Shown here: piece after piece, positions 16,651 through 25,656 of the stretch
Position numbering within the stretch: the stretch's first letter is position 1
Layout: the number at the start of each line of letters is the position of its first letter
DNA from: Rubrobacter marinus
GTDB lineage: Bacteria; Actinomycetota; Rubrobacteria; Rubrobacterales; Rubrobacteraceae
Length of the DNA stretch: 64,000 nucleotides
Direction of reading: 5' to 3'
Assembly (NCBI RefSeq): GCF_011492965.1
Contig: NZ_CP045121.1
Location: 1,178,001-1,242,000 of the forward strand
Program-made: the position numbers and the translations under genes
The notes under the pieces: generated by a model
Told to the model about the DNA's origin: nothing
The model's input: only the letters and a program-made list of their open reading frames with translations
Database searches by the model: none

Positions 16651-19600
16651 CTACGACGCCGGTTCGGGCGTCGAGGGGTCCGGGCCGAGCGTCAGGAGCG
16701 GCGGTATCTCCTCTGCGGGGACGGGGCGGGAGAAGAGGTAGCCCTGGCCGAGCTCGCAGCCCAGAGCCTTGAGCGTCTCGAGCTGGGCTCTCGTCTCTAT
16801 CCCCTCCGCGACCGTGGAGAGGTTCAGGGCGCGGGCGAGGTCCACGATGGAACGGACGACCTTGCGGGCCTCGGGGTTCTCCGTCAGGTCCTCCACGAAG
16901 GAGCGGTCGATCTTGAGGACCTCCACCGGCAGCCGCTTGAGGTACGAGAGGCTCGAATAGCCCGTCCCGAAGTCGTCTATCTCGAGGCCGAGGCCGAGGG
17001 CTTTGAGGCCCTGGAGCTTGGCGAGGATGCTCTCCTCGTTCTCCAGCATCAGGCCTTCGGTGATCTCCAGGGAGAGGACCTCCGGGGGGAGCCCGCTCCC
17101 CTCGATTACGCGGGCGACCCTCTCCACCAGATCCTCCTGCCGGAGCTGCCTGACGGAGAGGTTGACGCTGATCCCGGGCGGCCGGGAGGGGCGCAGGCCC
17201 TGCCACTCGACGGCGCGGCGGCAGGCCTCTCCCAGCACCCACTCGCCGAGCGGCACGATCAGCCCGGTCTCCTCCGCGAGCGGGACGAACACCTCGGGCG
17301 GGACGTTCCCGCGCTCGGGGTGGTCCCAGCGCGCGAGGGCCTCGACGCCGGAGATCTCGCCCGTCGCGAGGCCGAGCTTGGGCTGGTAGTGGAGCCTGAA
17401 GCCGCTCCCGGCCGGGTCTTCGACCGCCCGGCGGAGGTCGTTCTCCAGCCGCAGGCGCTCCAGGGCGCGCGTCCCCATCTCTTCCTTGTAGACCGCGTGC
17501 CGCGTGCCGCCCTTCTTGGCCGCGTACATCGCCACGTCGGCCTCGCGCAGCAGGTCCTTCGCCGTCTTCTCCCCGAGGGCTCGGCCGTCCAGCCCGCCGA
17601 GGGCGACCCCGATGCTGGCCGTGACGAAGGTCTCCCTGGCGCCGAGGCGGAAGGGCTCCTCGAGGACCTCGAGGAGGCGCTCCGCCGCGCGGACCACCTC
17701 CCCGCTCCCCGAGACGTCCTCCAGCAGCACCGCGAACTCGTCGCCGGCGAGCCTCGCCACGGTGTCTCCGGGGCGGAGCGCCCCCCCGAGGCGCCCGGAC
17801 ACTTCGACGAGGAGGTCGTCGCCGGCCTCGTGGCCCAGAGTGTCGTTTACCGCCTTGAAGCGGTCGAGGTCGACGAAGAGGACGGCGACCCCGTCCGGCT
17901 CCTCTTCGTCCGTCCGCCGCGCGCGTTCGAGGGCGTGGTCCAGGCGGTTCATGAAGAGGGCGCGGTTGGGCAGGCCTGTCAGGGCGTCGTGGAAGGCGCG
18001 GTGCGAGAGCTGGTCCTCCAGGGCCTTGCGCCGGGTTATGTCGATGACGTAGACGCGGACGAGGGCGTTGCCCGTCACGAGGGAGACGACCCGGTGGTAG
18101 TACGCCTCCCCGACGCCGACCTCGTCGTCGACGAAGGCTTCCTCCCCGAGCGCGAGGCGGGAGATCGCGGCGTCGAGGTCGGAGAGGACGGGGTGCTCGC
18201 TCCCCTTCTCCTCCAGATCCGGGAACGTCTCCCGTCCGGCGGGGTTGCAGTAGGTGAGGTTCCCGGAGAGGTCCACCTCCATCACGGGGTTCGGGTTCAG
18301 CCTGGGGAAGGAGGCGAGGCGCGAGAGCTCCTCCTCGGCCTTCTTGCGCTCCGTTATGTCGCGGACCGTGACGATAACGCCGCCCACCCGCTCGTCGCTC
18401 GTGCGGTTGCTGGCGGTGACCTCGGCGTAGCGCCAGGAGCCGTCGCGGTGCGTGAGGCGGACCTCCATCAGCCCGTGCTCCTCGGGCCCGCTCTGCATGA
18501 CCTCGCCGAAGAACTGCTGCGCCGTCTCCAGGTCGTCCGGGCGCACGAGGTCGAAGCCGTTCGTACCGAGGAGGTCCTCGGGCCTGTGGCCGAGGAACCG
18601 CTCCACCGAGGGGCTCAGGTAGGTGAGGTTGCCGTCGGGGGCGACGACCATGATCACGTCGAGCACGTTCGAGACGAGGGTGCGCAGGCGCTCCTCGCCC
18701 CGGCGCCGGTAGGCGCTCTCCGTGAGGGCGTGGGCCTCCAGGGCGAGCGAGACCTGAAAGCCCAAGGTCTCGAGCCCCTGTTTTATGTCCCCGGGCAGGG
18801 TGGCGTCGCTGGCGACGATGATCACGCCGCGGAGCTCCTCCTCGATGAGGAGCGGGATCATGAAGAAGGGCCGGGGCCTCGGGGTGAGGCCGAGGGCGCT
18901 GCGGAGCACGACGTCGGCGCTCGCGTCCTCGCCGCCGACGGAGCGCCCGTCCAGGAGCCGGGCGAGCTGGCCTTCGGGGAGGTTGCGGACGGCGAGCTTG
19001 TAGCCCATGATCTCCTCCGCCCGGTGGCCGGCGGAGGCGAGCACGTCCATCTCCTCCTCGGAACCCATCGCCAGGCCGGACCGGACGCTCGGCACCCCCT
19101 TGCCGACGAGACGCAGGGCGGCGGCGAGCGCCGCGTCGTAGACCATCTGCCGGTCGTGGGAGGCGGCGAGCGCCGCCCCCGCGTCCCTCAGGGTTCGCTC
19201 CCGGTCCAGGGCCCGGCCCTGGCGCGAGAGCGTGAGGGAGAGCAGGTGCAGCGTCAGGGACATGAGCACCAGGCCGAAGAGGTTCGGCAGGACGGAGGCC
19301 GGCGCGACGGCGTAGCCGCCCGTGGCGAGCGGGGTGAGGGCGACCGCGCCGTAGAAGGCGACGAGGTAGGCGGCCAGCACGGAGACGGCGTCGCGGGTGC
19401 GGCCGTAGAGCGAGCGGAACATCAGCCCGGCGTAGACCAGCCCGAGGGCGGAGGGCGGGTTGCCGGTGGCGAGGCAGGCCGCGCCCAGGGCGAGGCCCTC
19501 GAGGGCCGTGAGGGGGAGGGGGGAGAAGCCGCTCCGCCTGTACCCCCGAGCGTAGCGCCACGCCAGGAAGGCGAGCCCGGCGAAGGCCGCCGCGCGCAGG

Positions 19601-19761
19601 GAGGCCGGCGTCGGGTGATCGGAGGCGACGGTGGTGGGGACGACGAGCGCCGCCATCACGAGGCTGGCGAGCAAGAAGATCCAACGCACCCGGCTCAGCA
19701 GGCCGTCCGGCGGGGCGAAGGACCCCAGGAAAGCCATGCGTGCCGGGCCGGTGCCGGACAA
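16651..19761 (-). CDS. Membrane-anchored PAS-GGDEF-EAL cyclic-di-GMP protein
   Basis: The 1036-residue sensor has five or so hydrophobic helices at about 20-175, a GAF-like segment at about 200-345, two PAS domains at about 350-590 each closed by DIT-(E/R)R-K linkers, a GGDEF domain at about 595-765 and an EAL domain at about 785-1030. The diguanylate cyclase motif reads AGDEF. The EAL signature GVEALARW, the metal-binding EIDDFGTGYSS and ILKIDRSF-like VLKIDRSFV are intact, so phosphodiesterase activity is likely, with the cyclase half uncertain. The start is TTG 19761 or ATG 19737. An AT-rich stretch lies just upstream of the TTG. Confidence 0.9.
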   Translation of the reverse strand: MSGTGPARMAFLGSFAPPDGLLSRVRWIFLLASLVMAALVVPTTVASDHPTPASLRAAAFAGLAFLAWRYARGYRRSGFSPLPLTALEGLALGAACLATGNPPSALGLVYAGLMFRSLYGRTRDAVSVLAAYLVAFYGAVALTPLATGGYAVAPASVLPNLFGLVLMSLTLHLLSLTLSRQGRALDRERTLRDAGAALAASHDRQMVYDAALAAALRLVGKGVPSVRSGLAMGSEEEMDVLASAGHRAEEIMGYKLAVRNLPEGQLARLLDGRSVGGEDASADVVLRSALGLTPRPRPFFMIPLLIEEELRGVIIVASDATLPGDIKQGLETLGFQVSLALEAHALTESAYRRRGEERLRTLVSNVLDVIMVVAPDGNLTYLSPSVERFLGHRPEDLLGTNGFDLVRPDDLETAQQFFGEVMQSGPEEHGLMEVRLTHRDGSWRYAEVTASNRTSDERVGGVIVTVRDITERKKAEEELSRLASFPRLNPNPVMEVDLSGNLTYCNPAGRETFPDLEEKGSEHPVLSDLDAAISRLALGEEAFVDDEVGVGEAYYHRVVSLVTGNALVRVYVIDITRRKALEDQLSHRAFHDALTGLPNRALFMNRLDHALERARRTDEEEPDGVAVLFVDLDRFKAVNDTLGHEAGDDLLVEVSGRLGGALRPGDTVARLAGDEFAVLLEDVSGSGEVVRAAERLLEVLEEPFRLGARETFVTASIGVALGGLDGRALGEKTAKDLLREADVAMYAAKKGGTRHAVYKEEMGTRALERLRLENDLRRAVEDPAGSGFRLHYQPKLGLATGEISGVEALARWDHPERGNVPPEVFVPLAEETGLIVPLGEWVLGEACRRAVEWQGLRPSRPPGISVNLSVRQLRQEDLVERVARVIEGSGLPPEVLSLEITEGLMLENEESILAKLQGLKALGLGLEIDDFGTGYSSLSYLKRLPVEVLKIDRSFVEDLTENPEARKVVRSIVDLARALNLSTVAEGIETRAQLETLKALGCELGQGYLFSRPVPAEEIPPLLTLGPDPSTPEPAS

Positions 19762-19915
19762 CCCTAACTATCTCCCGCGTCCGTCCGGTCCCCACACACC
19801 CTGCCCACCACCGCTAAGCCGCCCTCTCTGAGTGCCTCGCTGCCCAAGAATATTATCGTTCCCCCATCAAGAACGCTTTAGGCCGCCCGTACCGCGGGCG
19901 TCCGGGGAGGGCGGA

Positions 19916-20797
19916 TCAGGCGGAGAGAAAGGCCGCGAGCTCGCGCGCCGTCTCCTCCGGCCTCTCCTCGGCGAGGTAGTGGCCCGCGTCCACGGGTCGG
20001 CCCCGCACGTCGCCGGCGTAGGCGCGCCAGACCTCGAGCACGCTGTAGAGCCCGTGCATCGCGCCGTTTCGGCCCCAGAGCGCCAGGAGGGGGCACTCTA
20101 CCCTGCGGCCGTTCTCCCGGTCGGAGTCGTCGTGAGAGAGGTCTATCGACGCGGCGGCGCGGTAGTCCTCGCAGCTTGCGTGGACCGTGCGTTCGTCGAA
20201 GCACCGCTCGTACTCGGCGAGGGCCTCGGGGGCGAAAGTCTCGGAGGTCGAGCCGTACCGGCCGAGCACGGACCGGAGAAAGTAGGAGCGGCTGCCCCCG
20301 ATCAGGGTCTCCGGGAAGTCGTAGGGCTGGGAGAGGAAGAACCAGTGGTAGTAGGCGGTGGCGAGGTTCCGATCGACGGTGGAGAAGAGGTGGCGGGTGG
20401 GCAGGATGTCGAGGACGGCGAGCCGCGAGACGCTCCCCGCGTGGTCGAGCGCCATCCGGTGTCCGACGCGCCCTCCCCGGTCGTGGCCGGCCACCGCGAA
20501 GCGCTCGAAGCCCAAAGAAGCCATCGCGCGCACCATGTCGTCGGCCATGGCGCGCTTGGAGTAGGCGACGTGGGCCTCGTCGCCCCCGGGCTTCGAGCTG
20601 TCGCCGTAGCCGCGCAGGTCGGCGGCGGCGACGGAGAACCCGGCGTCGGCGAGGAGGGGGGCCACGCCGTGCCACATGGCGTGCGTCTGCGGGTAGCCGT
20701 GGAGGAGCAGGACCGGCGGGCCCTCGCCGCCCAGGACGACGTTGATCTCCACCCCTTCCGCCCCCGCGACCCGGTGCCGCTCGAAGCCCTCGAACAC
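19916..20797 (-). CDS. Alpha/beta hydrolase, fluoroacetate dehalogenase-like
   Basis: This 293-residue protein has HGYPQTHAMW, DLRGYGDSSKP and GHDRGGRVGHRMALDH. The nucleophile would be Asp106, flanked by Arg107 and Arg110, which bind the substrate carboxylate in fluoroacetate dehalogenases. The halide pocket residues of that family also appear present: His151-Trp152 in YYHWFFLSQP and Tyr212. The catalytic His is in DAGHYLAEE. It would hydrolyse haloacetates to glycolate. Epoxide hydrolases share the fold but lack this DRGGR-HW-Y set. GTG 20797 lies 9 nt after the phosphofructokinase stop, so the two are co-transcribed. Confidence 0.8.
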   Translation of the reverse strand: MFEGFERHRVAGAEGVEINVVLGGEGPPVLLLHGYPQTHAMWHGVAPLLADAGFSVAAADLRGYGDSSKPGGDEAHVAYSKRAMADDMVRAMASLGFERFAVAGHDRGGRVGHRMALDHAGSVSRLAVLDILPTRHLFSTVDRNLATAYYHWFFLSQPYDFPETLIGGSRSYFLRSVLGRYGSTSETFAPEALAEYERCFDERTVHASCEDYRAAASIDLSHDDSDRENGRRVECPLLALWGRNGAMHGLYSVLEVWRAYAGDVRGRPVDAGHYLAEERPEETARELAAFLSA

Positions 20798-20806
20798 GGC
20801 GCTGGC

Positions 20807-21856
20807 CTAGCCGAAGAAGGTGCGGGCCGCCCCGTAGAGGTCGTCCGGGACGGTCTTCGTCTCCTCGGTCGCCTCGGAGAGGTCGACCGTGACGATCTCG
20901 CTGCCGCGCAGGGCGACCATCTTGCCCCACTCGCCGTTCTTGACGGCCTCGGCGGCGCGCAGGCCGTACCTCGTGGAGAGGATGCGGTCGTAGGCGGTGG
21001 GGGTGCCGCCGCGCTGGAGGTGCCCGAGGACGACGTGGCGGGTGTCGATGCCGGTGCGCTCCTTGAGCTCTCCGGCGAGGCCCTCGGCGACGCCGCCGAG
21101 GCGGACGTGGCCGAACTCGTCCTTCTCCGCGGTCTGGGTGACGAAGTCCTCCGAGAACGTAACCCCCTCGGAGACGGCGACGATGCCCCACTTCTCGCCG
21201 TTCTCGGCGCGCTTCCGGAAGATGGAGACCATCTCGTCGACGTCCGGCTCCACCTCCGGGATCAGGGTGACGTTCGCGGCGCCGGCGACGCCCGCGCCCC
21301 AGGTGATCCAACCGGCGTGGCGGCCCATGATCTCGACGACGAGGATCCTCTCGTGGCTCTTGGCGGTGGTCCTGAGCCTGTCTATGGCCTCCGTGGCGAT
21401 GGAGACGGCGGTGTCGTAGCCGAACGTGGTGTCGGTGGCGGAGAGGTCGTTGTCTATGGTCTTCGGGCAGCCGACGACCTGCGTGCCGAAGTCCTGGTGC
21501 AGCCTGCGCGCCACCCCCAGGGTGTCGTCGCCGCCGATGGCGACGAGGGCGTCGACGCCTATCTCGGCCATGTTGTCTACCACCTTTTTGGCGTCGCCTT
21601 CGTTCTTGTAGGGGTTGGTGCGGGAGGAGCCCAGGATCGTGCCGCCCTCGTCGAGGATGTAGCGGACGTCGCCGACGGTGAGGTTCACGACGGAGTCGGC
21701 CTCGGGAGAGAGGAGGCCCTTCCAGCCGCGCCTGATGCCCGAGACCTCGTAGCCGTAGTCGGAGATCGAGCGCATCGTGACCGCTCGGATCACGCCGTTC
21801 AGCCCCGGCGCGTCCCCGCCGCCCGTCAGCATCCCGACCCGGTTTACTTCGGCCAT
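20807..21856 (-). CDS. 6-phosphofructokinase, PPi-dependent type predicted
   Basis: This 349-residue phosphofructokinase A family enzyme has the N-terminal GGGDAPGLN loop, catalytic TIDND (Asp135 and Asp137) and MGRHAGW. At the two positions that separate donors it has Asp111 in GGDDT and Lys132 in PKTIDND. ATP enzymes such as E. coli PfkA have Gly at both, and PPi enzymes have Asp and Lys. It therefore probably uses pyrophosphate and is reversible, though mixed cases exist in actinobacteria. Start ATG 21856 (AEVNRVGMLTGG). It is co-transcribed with the dehalogenase. Confidence 0.88.
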   Translation of the reverse strand: MAEVNRVGMLTGGGDAPGLNGVIRAVTMRSISDYGYEVSGIRRGWKGLLSPEADSVVNLTVGDVRYILDEGGTILGSSRTNPYKNEGDAKKVVDNMAEIGVDALVAIGGDDTLGVARRLHQDFGTQVVGCPKTIDNDLSATDTTFGYDTAVSIATEAIDRLRTTAKSHERILVVEIMGRHAGWITWGAGVAGAANVTLIPEVEPDVDEMVSIFRKRAENGEKWGIVAVSEGVTFSEDFVTQTAEKDEFGHVRLGGVAEGLAGELKERTGIDTRHVVLGHLQRGGTPTAYDRILSTRYGLRAAEAVKNGEWGKMVALRGSEIVTVDLSEATEETKTVPDDLYGAARTFFG

Positions 21857-21961
21857 GATCTTCCTCCCTGTCTCGAAATCTCTGGAGGGGTCAGTCTACC
21901 CAAAAGCCGCGCGCAGCATCGGTTTGCGACGGAGGCTCTTCCCGGCGGTCGACGGGCGGGT

Positions 21962-23176
21962 CTACCGGCCGGGCGTGCGGCGGACCTTCGGAACGTCGTG
22001 GGCCGCGCCCGCGGGGTCCCCGGTGCGCAGGCGGACGCGGAGGAAGTCGAAGAGGACGCGCAAGACCGCCAGGGCCGGGACGGCGACGATCACGCCGAGG
22101 ATGCCGAAGAGGCCGCCGCCGACGATCACGCCGAGAAAGACCAGGATCGGGTGGACGTGCAGGGTGTCGCCCTGGATCTTCGGCGTCAGGAAGTTGCCTT
22201 CGAGCTGCTGCACCCCGAGGAAGAGGAGCGCCGTCAGGAACGCGTCCGTCAGCCCCCCGAAGGCGAGCGCGACGAGCAGGGCCGGGATGGCGCCGAGAAA
22301 CGCCCCGAGGTACGGGATGATCGCCGTGACGGAGACGATGGCCCCGAGGACGAGCGCGTAGGGCACGCCTATAAAGAAGAGGCCCACCGCCGAGACGGCC
22401 CCCTGGATCAGTAGTATCAGCGCGAGCCCGCCGAGGTAGCGCGAGAGGGAGTAGCCGAAGGCGTTCCACAGGCTCCTCGCGTCGCTCCGATAGTCGTGCG
22501 GCGCGGCCCTGAGGTAGAACGCCTTGATCTTGCGCACGTCGACGAGCAGGTAGATCCCTATAAACAAGACCCCGAGCAGGGTCACGAGGAAGTTGACGGT
22601 GCTGTAGACGAAGCCGAGCACCCCGCCGACCAGGCTGGAGCCTATCGACCTGACGGCGTCCACGAGGTTCTCCCTGACCCTGGAGATGAGTTGCTGGGGG
22701 TCGTCGTTGGGGAGCAGGCCCCTGTTCTCGAGGGAGTCCAGGGCGTCGCGCAGGTACTGCTCGGCGCTCGTCGCTATCCCGGGCGCCGCGCCTATAAGGG
22801 AGGAGAACTGCTGGGCGACGATGGGCACCAGGTAGAGCGCGGCGGCGACGATGATGCCCACCACCAGCAAGAACGAGAGCAGGATCGCGATCCCATGCGG
22901 CACGAAGCGCGAGAAGAAGCGCACGGGGAAGGAGAGCACCAGGGCGAGGGCTATCCCCCCGACCGCCGTCGTGAGCACGCTCGGCACGAGATAAACGGCG
23001 TACGCGAGGGTGACGATCACCGCCAGGATCAGGACCGTCCGGGTGCGGCGCGAGATCCGGATCGGGGTCGGATGCGCGGTGACGTCCGGCTCCCTCCTCC
23101 TGCGGCCCCCGAGCTTGCGCCTCACTGCCGCCCTCCGGCTCTCCGGTTTGGTCTGCGCAGCACCTTCGTCCGACAT
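21962..23176 (-). CDS. AI-2E family transporter (PerM/YdiK-type permease)
   Basis: This 404-residue membrane protein has a basic N-terminal tail of about 45 residues, two helices, a soluble helical insert at about 130-190 and five or six further helices. The signature block GVPYALVLGAIVSVTAIIPY, then FLTPKIQGDTLHVHP and the C-terminal VGGGLFGILGVIVAVP, is characteristic of the AI-2E transporter family (formerly UPF0118). Members have been linked to autoinducer export or Na+/H+ antiport, so the substrate is open. It lies 105 nt upstream of the phosphofructokinase gene. Confidence 0.87.
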   Translation of the reverse strand: MSDEGAAQTKPESRRAAVRRKLGGRRRREPDVTAHPTPIRISRRTRTVLILAVIVTLAYAVYLVPSVLTTAVGGIALALVLSFPVRFFSRFVPHGIAILLSFLLVVGIIVAAALYLVPIVAQQFSSLIGAAPGIATSAEQYLRDALDSLENRGLLPNDDPQQLISRVRENLVDAVRSIGSSLVGGVLGFVYSTVNFLVTLLGVLFIGIYLLVDVRKIKAFYLRAAPHDYRSDARSLWNAFGYSLSRYLGGLALILLIQGAVSAVGLFFIGVPYALVLGAIVSVTAIIPYLGAFLGAIPALLVALAFGGLTDAFLTALLFLGVQQLEGNFLTPKIQGDTLHVHPILVFLGVIVGGGLFGILGVIVAVPALAVLRVLFDFLRVRLRTGDPAGAAHDVPKVRRTPGR

Positions 23177-23285
23177 GAGACCGCTTTACCCTCTGACCCT
23201 CTCGGCTACGCGTGAAGCCGAACTAGAAGCGGACGCCTCTTGTCCTTGAGTACGGCAGCCAACCATCACTATTACAAAGAAAGCG

Positions 23286-24260
23286 TTAAGAATGCTCTTC
23301 GGAGACCGTTGCAGATGCTAAGTGCGAGAAGTCGAGACGCCGAATTGCACCAACACCGCATGCTTCGCAACAACCGTCCACCGCACCAAAAATCGTTTCC
23401 GTAGCAACTAGCATCTCGGGGTATTCAAATTCATTGCCAACGAGATCTACCCACTCGATCTGAAATAGAGGAGCTTGACCTAACTGCGCAGATCGCTCGA
23501 AGGCATCCTCATGATCCTCACGGATGGTGCATGTAAAACCGAGGGAATTCAGTCCACCTAGTACCCGCTTGAGCTTCGCAGGTGGGAGACCGGTCACGCG
23601 TCGGAGCAGGTCTACATAGATGTGCATGTTGTCTGGCAGTTCCTCCGGACAACCATGGACAAAAGCTAGTCCAATGACCTCACGCTCAACCTGCGTCATA
23701 CGACGGAGAACATTGAACCAGTGGTGCGCGTGCTCTAACGCTATTTGTTGTGCATCAGAATCATTCTCAATGCCAAGCCTCTGGTACAGAAGATCAGGAA
23801 TCGGCGGGAAAAACTCTTCCTTCTCCCGCGGCCCGAGTTTTTGCTCGATTAGGTCCACAAGCTCCGCAGGCGACGTTCCCCGTAGGTCTACATATCCAAC
23901 AGTGTCAGGTAGACCCGGTATAGGCGTATGGTCGAAGCGAGCCGGAAGGAGGTAATCTCCTTGTTCCTTGATAGCCCGCGCTTGCGCACTACGCCGCTCA
24001 TGATTAGTCCACACCTTTTCCGCGTAGTCTGTGGAGGCGAAGAGTACGCAATGCTGAGCAAGATTCTGATAAATGTCGTCCAAGTGAGCGTAGAGATCCT
24101 TACCCCATAGCTGCACCTTCTCGCGCTCATCGTAAAAGACGCGAATGCCCCTCTTGGCCAACAGATCTGCAACCTCTCGTACGTAAGCACGCTGTTCCCC
24201 TGCAAAGGAGAGGCAAACGTCATAATCGAAACGAGAGCTATCTCTGTCTGTTGTAGGCAT
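23286..24260 (-). CDS. TIR-domain protein, probable acquired defence/NADase gene
   Basis: The N-terminal 125 residues form a TIR-like domain: DYDVCLSFAGEQRAY at about 12-26, GIRVFYDE (38-45), the ASTDYAEKVW strand-helix and the candidate catalytic glutamate Glu88 in KVWTNHERR. The remaining 200 residues (of 324) are helical, with a winged-helix-like segment around VEREVIGLAF and LLRRVTGLPPAKLKRVLGGL, and a cysteine pair near the end (GCCEACGVG). Base composition is near 50 % GC with mixed codon use, sharply below both neighbours, so recent transfer is likely. Standalone TIR proteins often cleave NAD in antiphage systems, and no partner gene is adjacent. Confidence 0.82.
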   Translation of the reverse strand: MPTTDRDSSRFDYDVCLSFAGEQRAYVREVADLLAKRGIRVFYDEREKVQLWGKDLYAHLDDIYQNLAQHCVLFASTDYAEKVWTNHERRSAQARAIKEQGDYLLPARFDHTPIPGLPDTVGYVDLRGTSPAELVDLIEQKLGPREKEEFFPPIPDLLYQRLGIENDSDAQQIALEHAHHWFNVLRRMTQVEREVIGLAFVHGCPEELPDNMHIYVDLLRRVTGLPPAKLKRVLGGLNSLGFTCTIREDHEDAFERSAQLGQAPLFQIEWVDLVGNEFEYPEMLVATETIFGAVDGCCEACGVGAIRRLDFSHLASATVSEEHS

Positions 24261-24295
24261 TTACGTCACGCTCGCACGCTCGACTACATTACTAG

Positions 24296-24301
24296 TAAAT
24301 T
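24296..24301 (+). promoter_or_regulatory. -10 box for tyrosine phosphatase gene (leaderless)
   Basis: TAAATT ends 8 nt before ATG 24310 in an AT-rich stretch. There is no Shine-Dalgarno. Confidence 0.35.
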
Positions 24302-24309
24302 ATACCGTT

Positions 24310-24803
24310 ATGGTCCGCGTGCTCTTCGTCTGCCTTGGGAACATCTGCCGCTCGCCCATCTCCCAGGGCGTCTTCGAGGAGGTCGTGCGCCGCGAGGGGC
24401 TCTCGGGGGAGATCGAGGCTGACTCCGCCGGCACGCACGGCTTCTACCACGCCGGCGAGCCGCCGGACCCGAGGGCGCAGAGGAGCGCAATGGAACGCGG
24501 CATCGACCTGAGCGGCCAGCGCGCACGTCTCCTGAGTAGAGAGGACTGCGAGCGGTTCGACTACGTCCTCACGATGGACGAGGAGAACTACGAGAGGGTG
24601 GCGGCCCTCTGCCGGAGCGGCGAGGGGGGCGCCGTGATCCGGCCCTTCCTCGACTTCGCCCCGACCGTCCGGAGCGCGAGGTCCCCGACCCTTTCCACGG
24701 CGGCCCCGACGGCTTCGAGCTGGTCATGGACCTGGCCGAGGCGGCCTCGGAGGGGCTCCTGGAGGACATCCGAAGGCGGCACCCCATACCCCGCGTTGGC
24801 TGA
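24310..24803 (+). CDS. Low-molecular-weight protein tyrosine phosphatase (one frameshift)
   Basis: The signature CLGNICRS gives Cys8 and Arg14 of the P-loop (C-x5-R-S). The frame breaks at the C-run 24659-24662. Adding one C restores DRPEREVPDPFHGGPDGFEL with the general-acid Asp of the DPF loop, and ends at TGA 24801 after 164 residues, the normal length. It removes phosphate from tyrosine or, in some relatives, arginine residues. The stop overlaps the start of the fructosamine-kinase homologue, so the two are coupled. Confidence 0.83.
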
Positions 24804-25650
24804 GGAGGCCCTGGCCGGAGGGTAGAGGCGGCCCTCGGGAGAGGCTCGTCTCCGCCCGGCCTCTAGGCGGGGGTGCATCGGCGAGGTGTACCGGGCGGAG
24901 CTCTCGGACGGCTCGTCCGTGGTGGCGAAGGTCGACCGGAGCGGCGAGGCGAACCTCGGGCGCGAGGCGTACATGCTCCGCTACCTCCGCGAGAGGTCCG
25001 AGCTCCCCGTCCCGGAGGTCTACTTCTCCTCGGAGGGGCTGCTGCTCATGGAGTTCGTGGAAGGCGGGGGAGCCCTGTCGCCGGCAGAGCCTCACGCGGC
25101 GGAGTTGTTGTCGGCGCTGCACGGCGTCACCGCCGAAGCCTACGGGCACGAGCGCGACACCCTGATCGGCAGCCTCTCCCAGCCGAACCCGTGGACGCGC
25201 TCGTGGGCCGAGTTCTTCCGCGAACAACGCCTGCTCTACGCCGCGGGCGTCGCCCGCGAGGCCGGGCGTCTCCCGGCGAAGCTCCACCGGAGGGTACAGG
25301 ATCTAGCCGGGAAGCTGGGGGAGATCATCCCGGACCCGGCACCGCCGTCCCTCATCCACGGGGACGTCTGGAGCGGGAACGTGCTCGCCAGGGGAGACAG
25401 GATCTCCGCCTTCCTGGACCCCGCGATCTACCACGCCGACCCGGAGATGGAGCTCGCCTACATAAGCCTCTTCGACTCCTTCGGCCCACGCTTCTTCGAG
25501 CGCTACGCCGAGCTTAGCGCCATAAGACCGGGCTTCTTCGAGGAGCGACGCCACCTCTACGCGCTCTACCCGCTCCTCGTACACGTTTACTACTTCGGCG
25601 GAAGTTACGTAGAGGCCGTCGACCGTACCCTCCGGCGCTTCGGGGCGTAA
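24796..25650 (+). CDS. Fructosamine kinase family protein (three frameshifts near 5' end)
   Basis: From 24886 onward the protein reads normally, with VVAKVDR (ATP lysine), LLMEFVEGG, LIHGDVWSGNV (catalytic Asp) and AFLDPAIYHADPEMELA (metal Asp). The 5' part carries the nucleotide loop only if one G is added at each of 24820-24822, 24837-24839 and 24869-24873. It then reads LGERLVSARPLGGGCIGEVYR, matching the family exactly. The start is probably TTG 24796 inside the phosphatase gene. The enzyme would phosphorylate fructosamine or ribulosamine adducts for protein deglycation, or a related small molecule. Confidence 0.82.
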
Positions 25651-25656
25651 GCTCCC

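Noticed and set aside
17320..19767. Long plus-strand frame (815 codons) opposite the GGDEF/EAL gene
   Set aside because: It is a shadow of the real minus-strand gene, with low-complexity Arg/Gly/Glu-rich translation. Similar shadows occur at 5194-6609, 19832-22414, 41127-42707, 44280-46373, 46386-48101 and 58039-59625.
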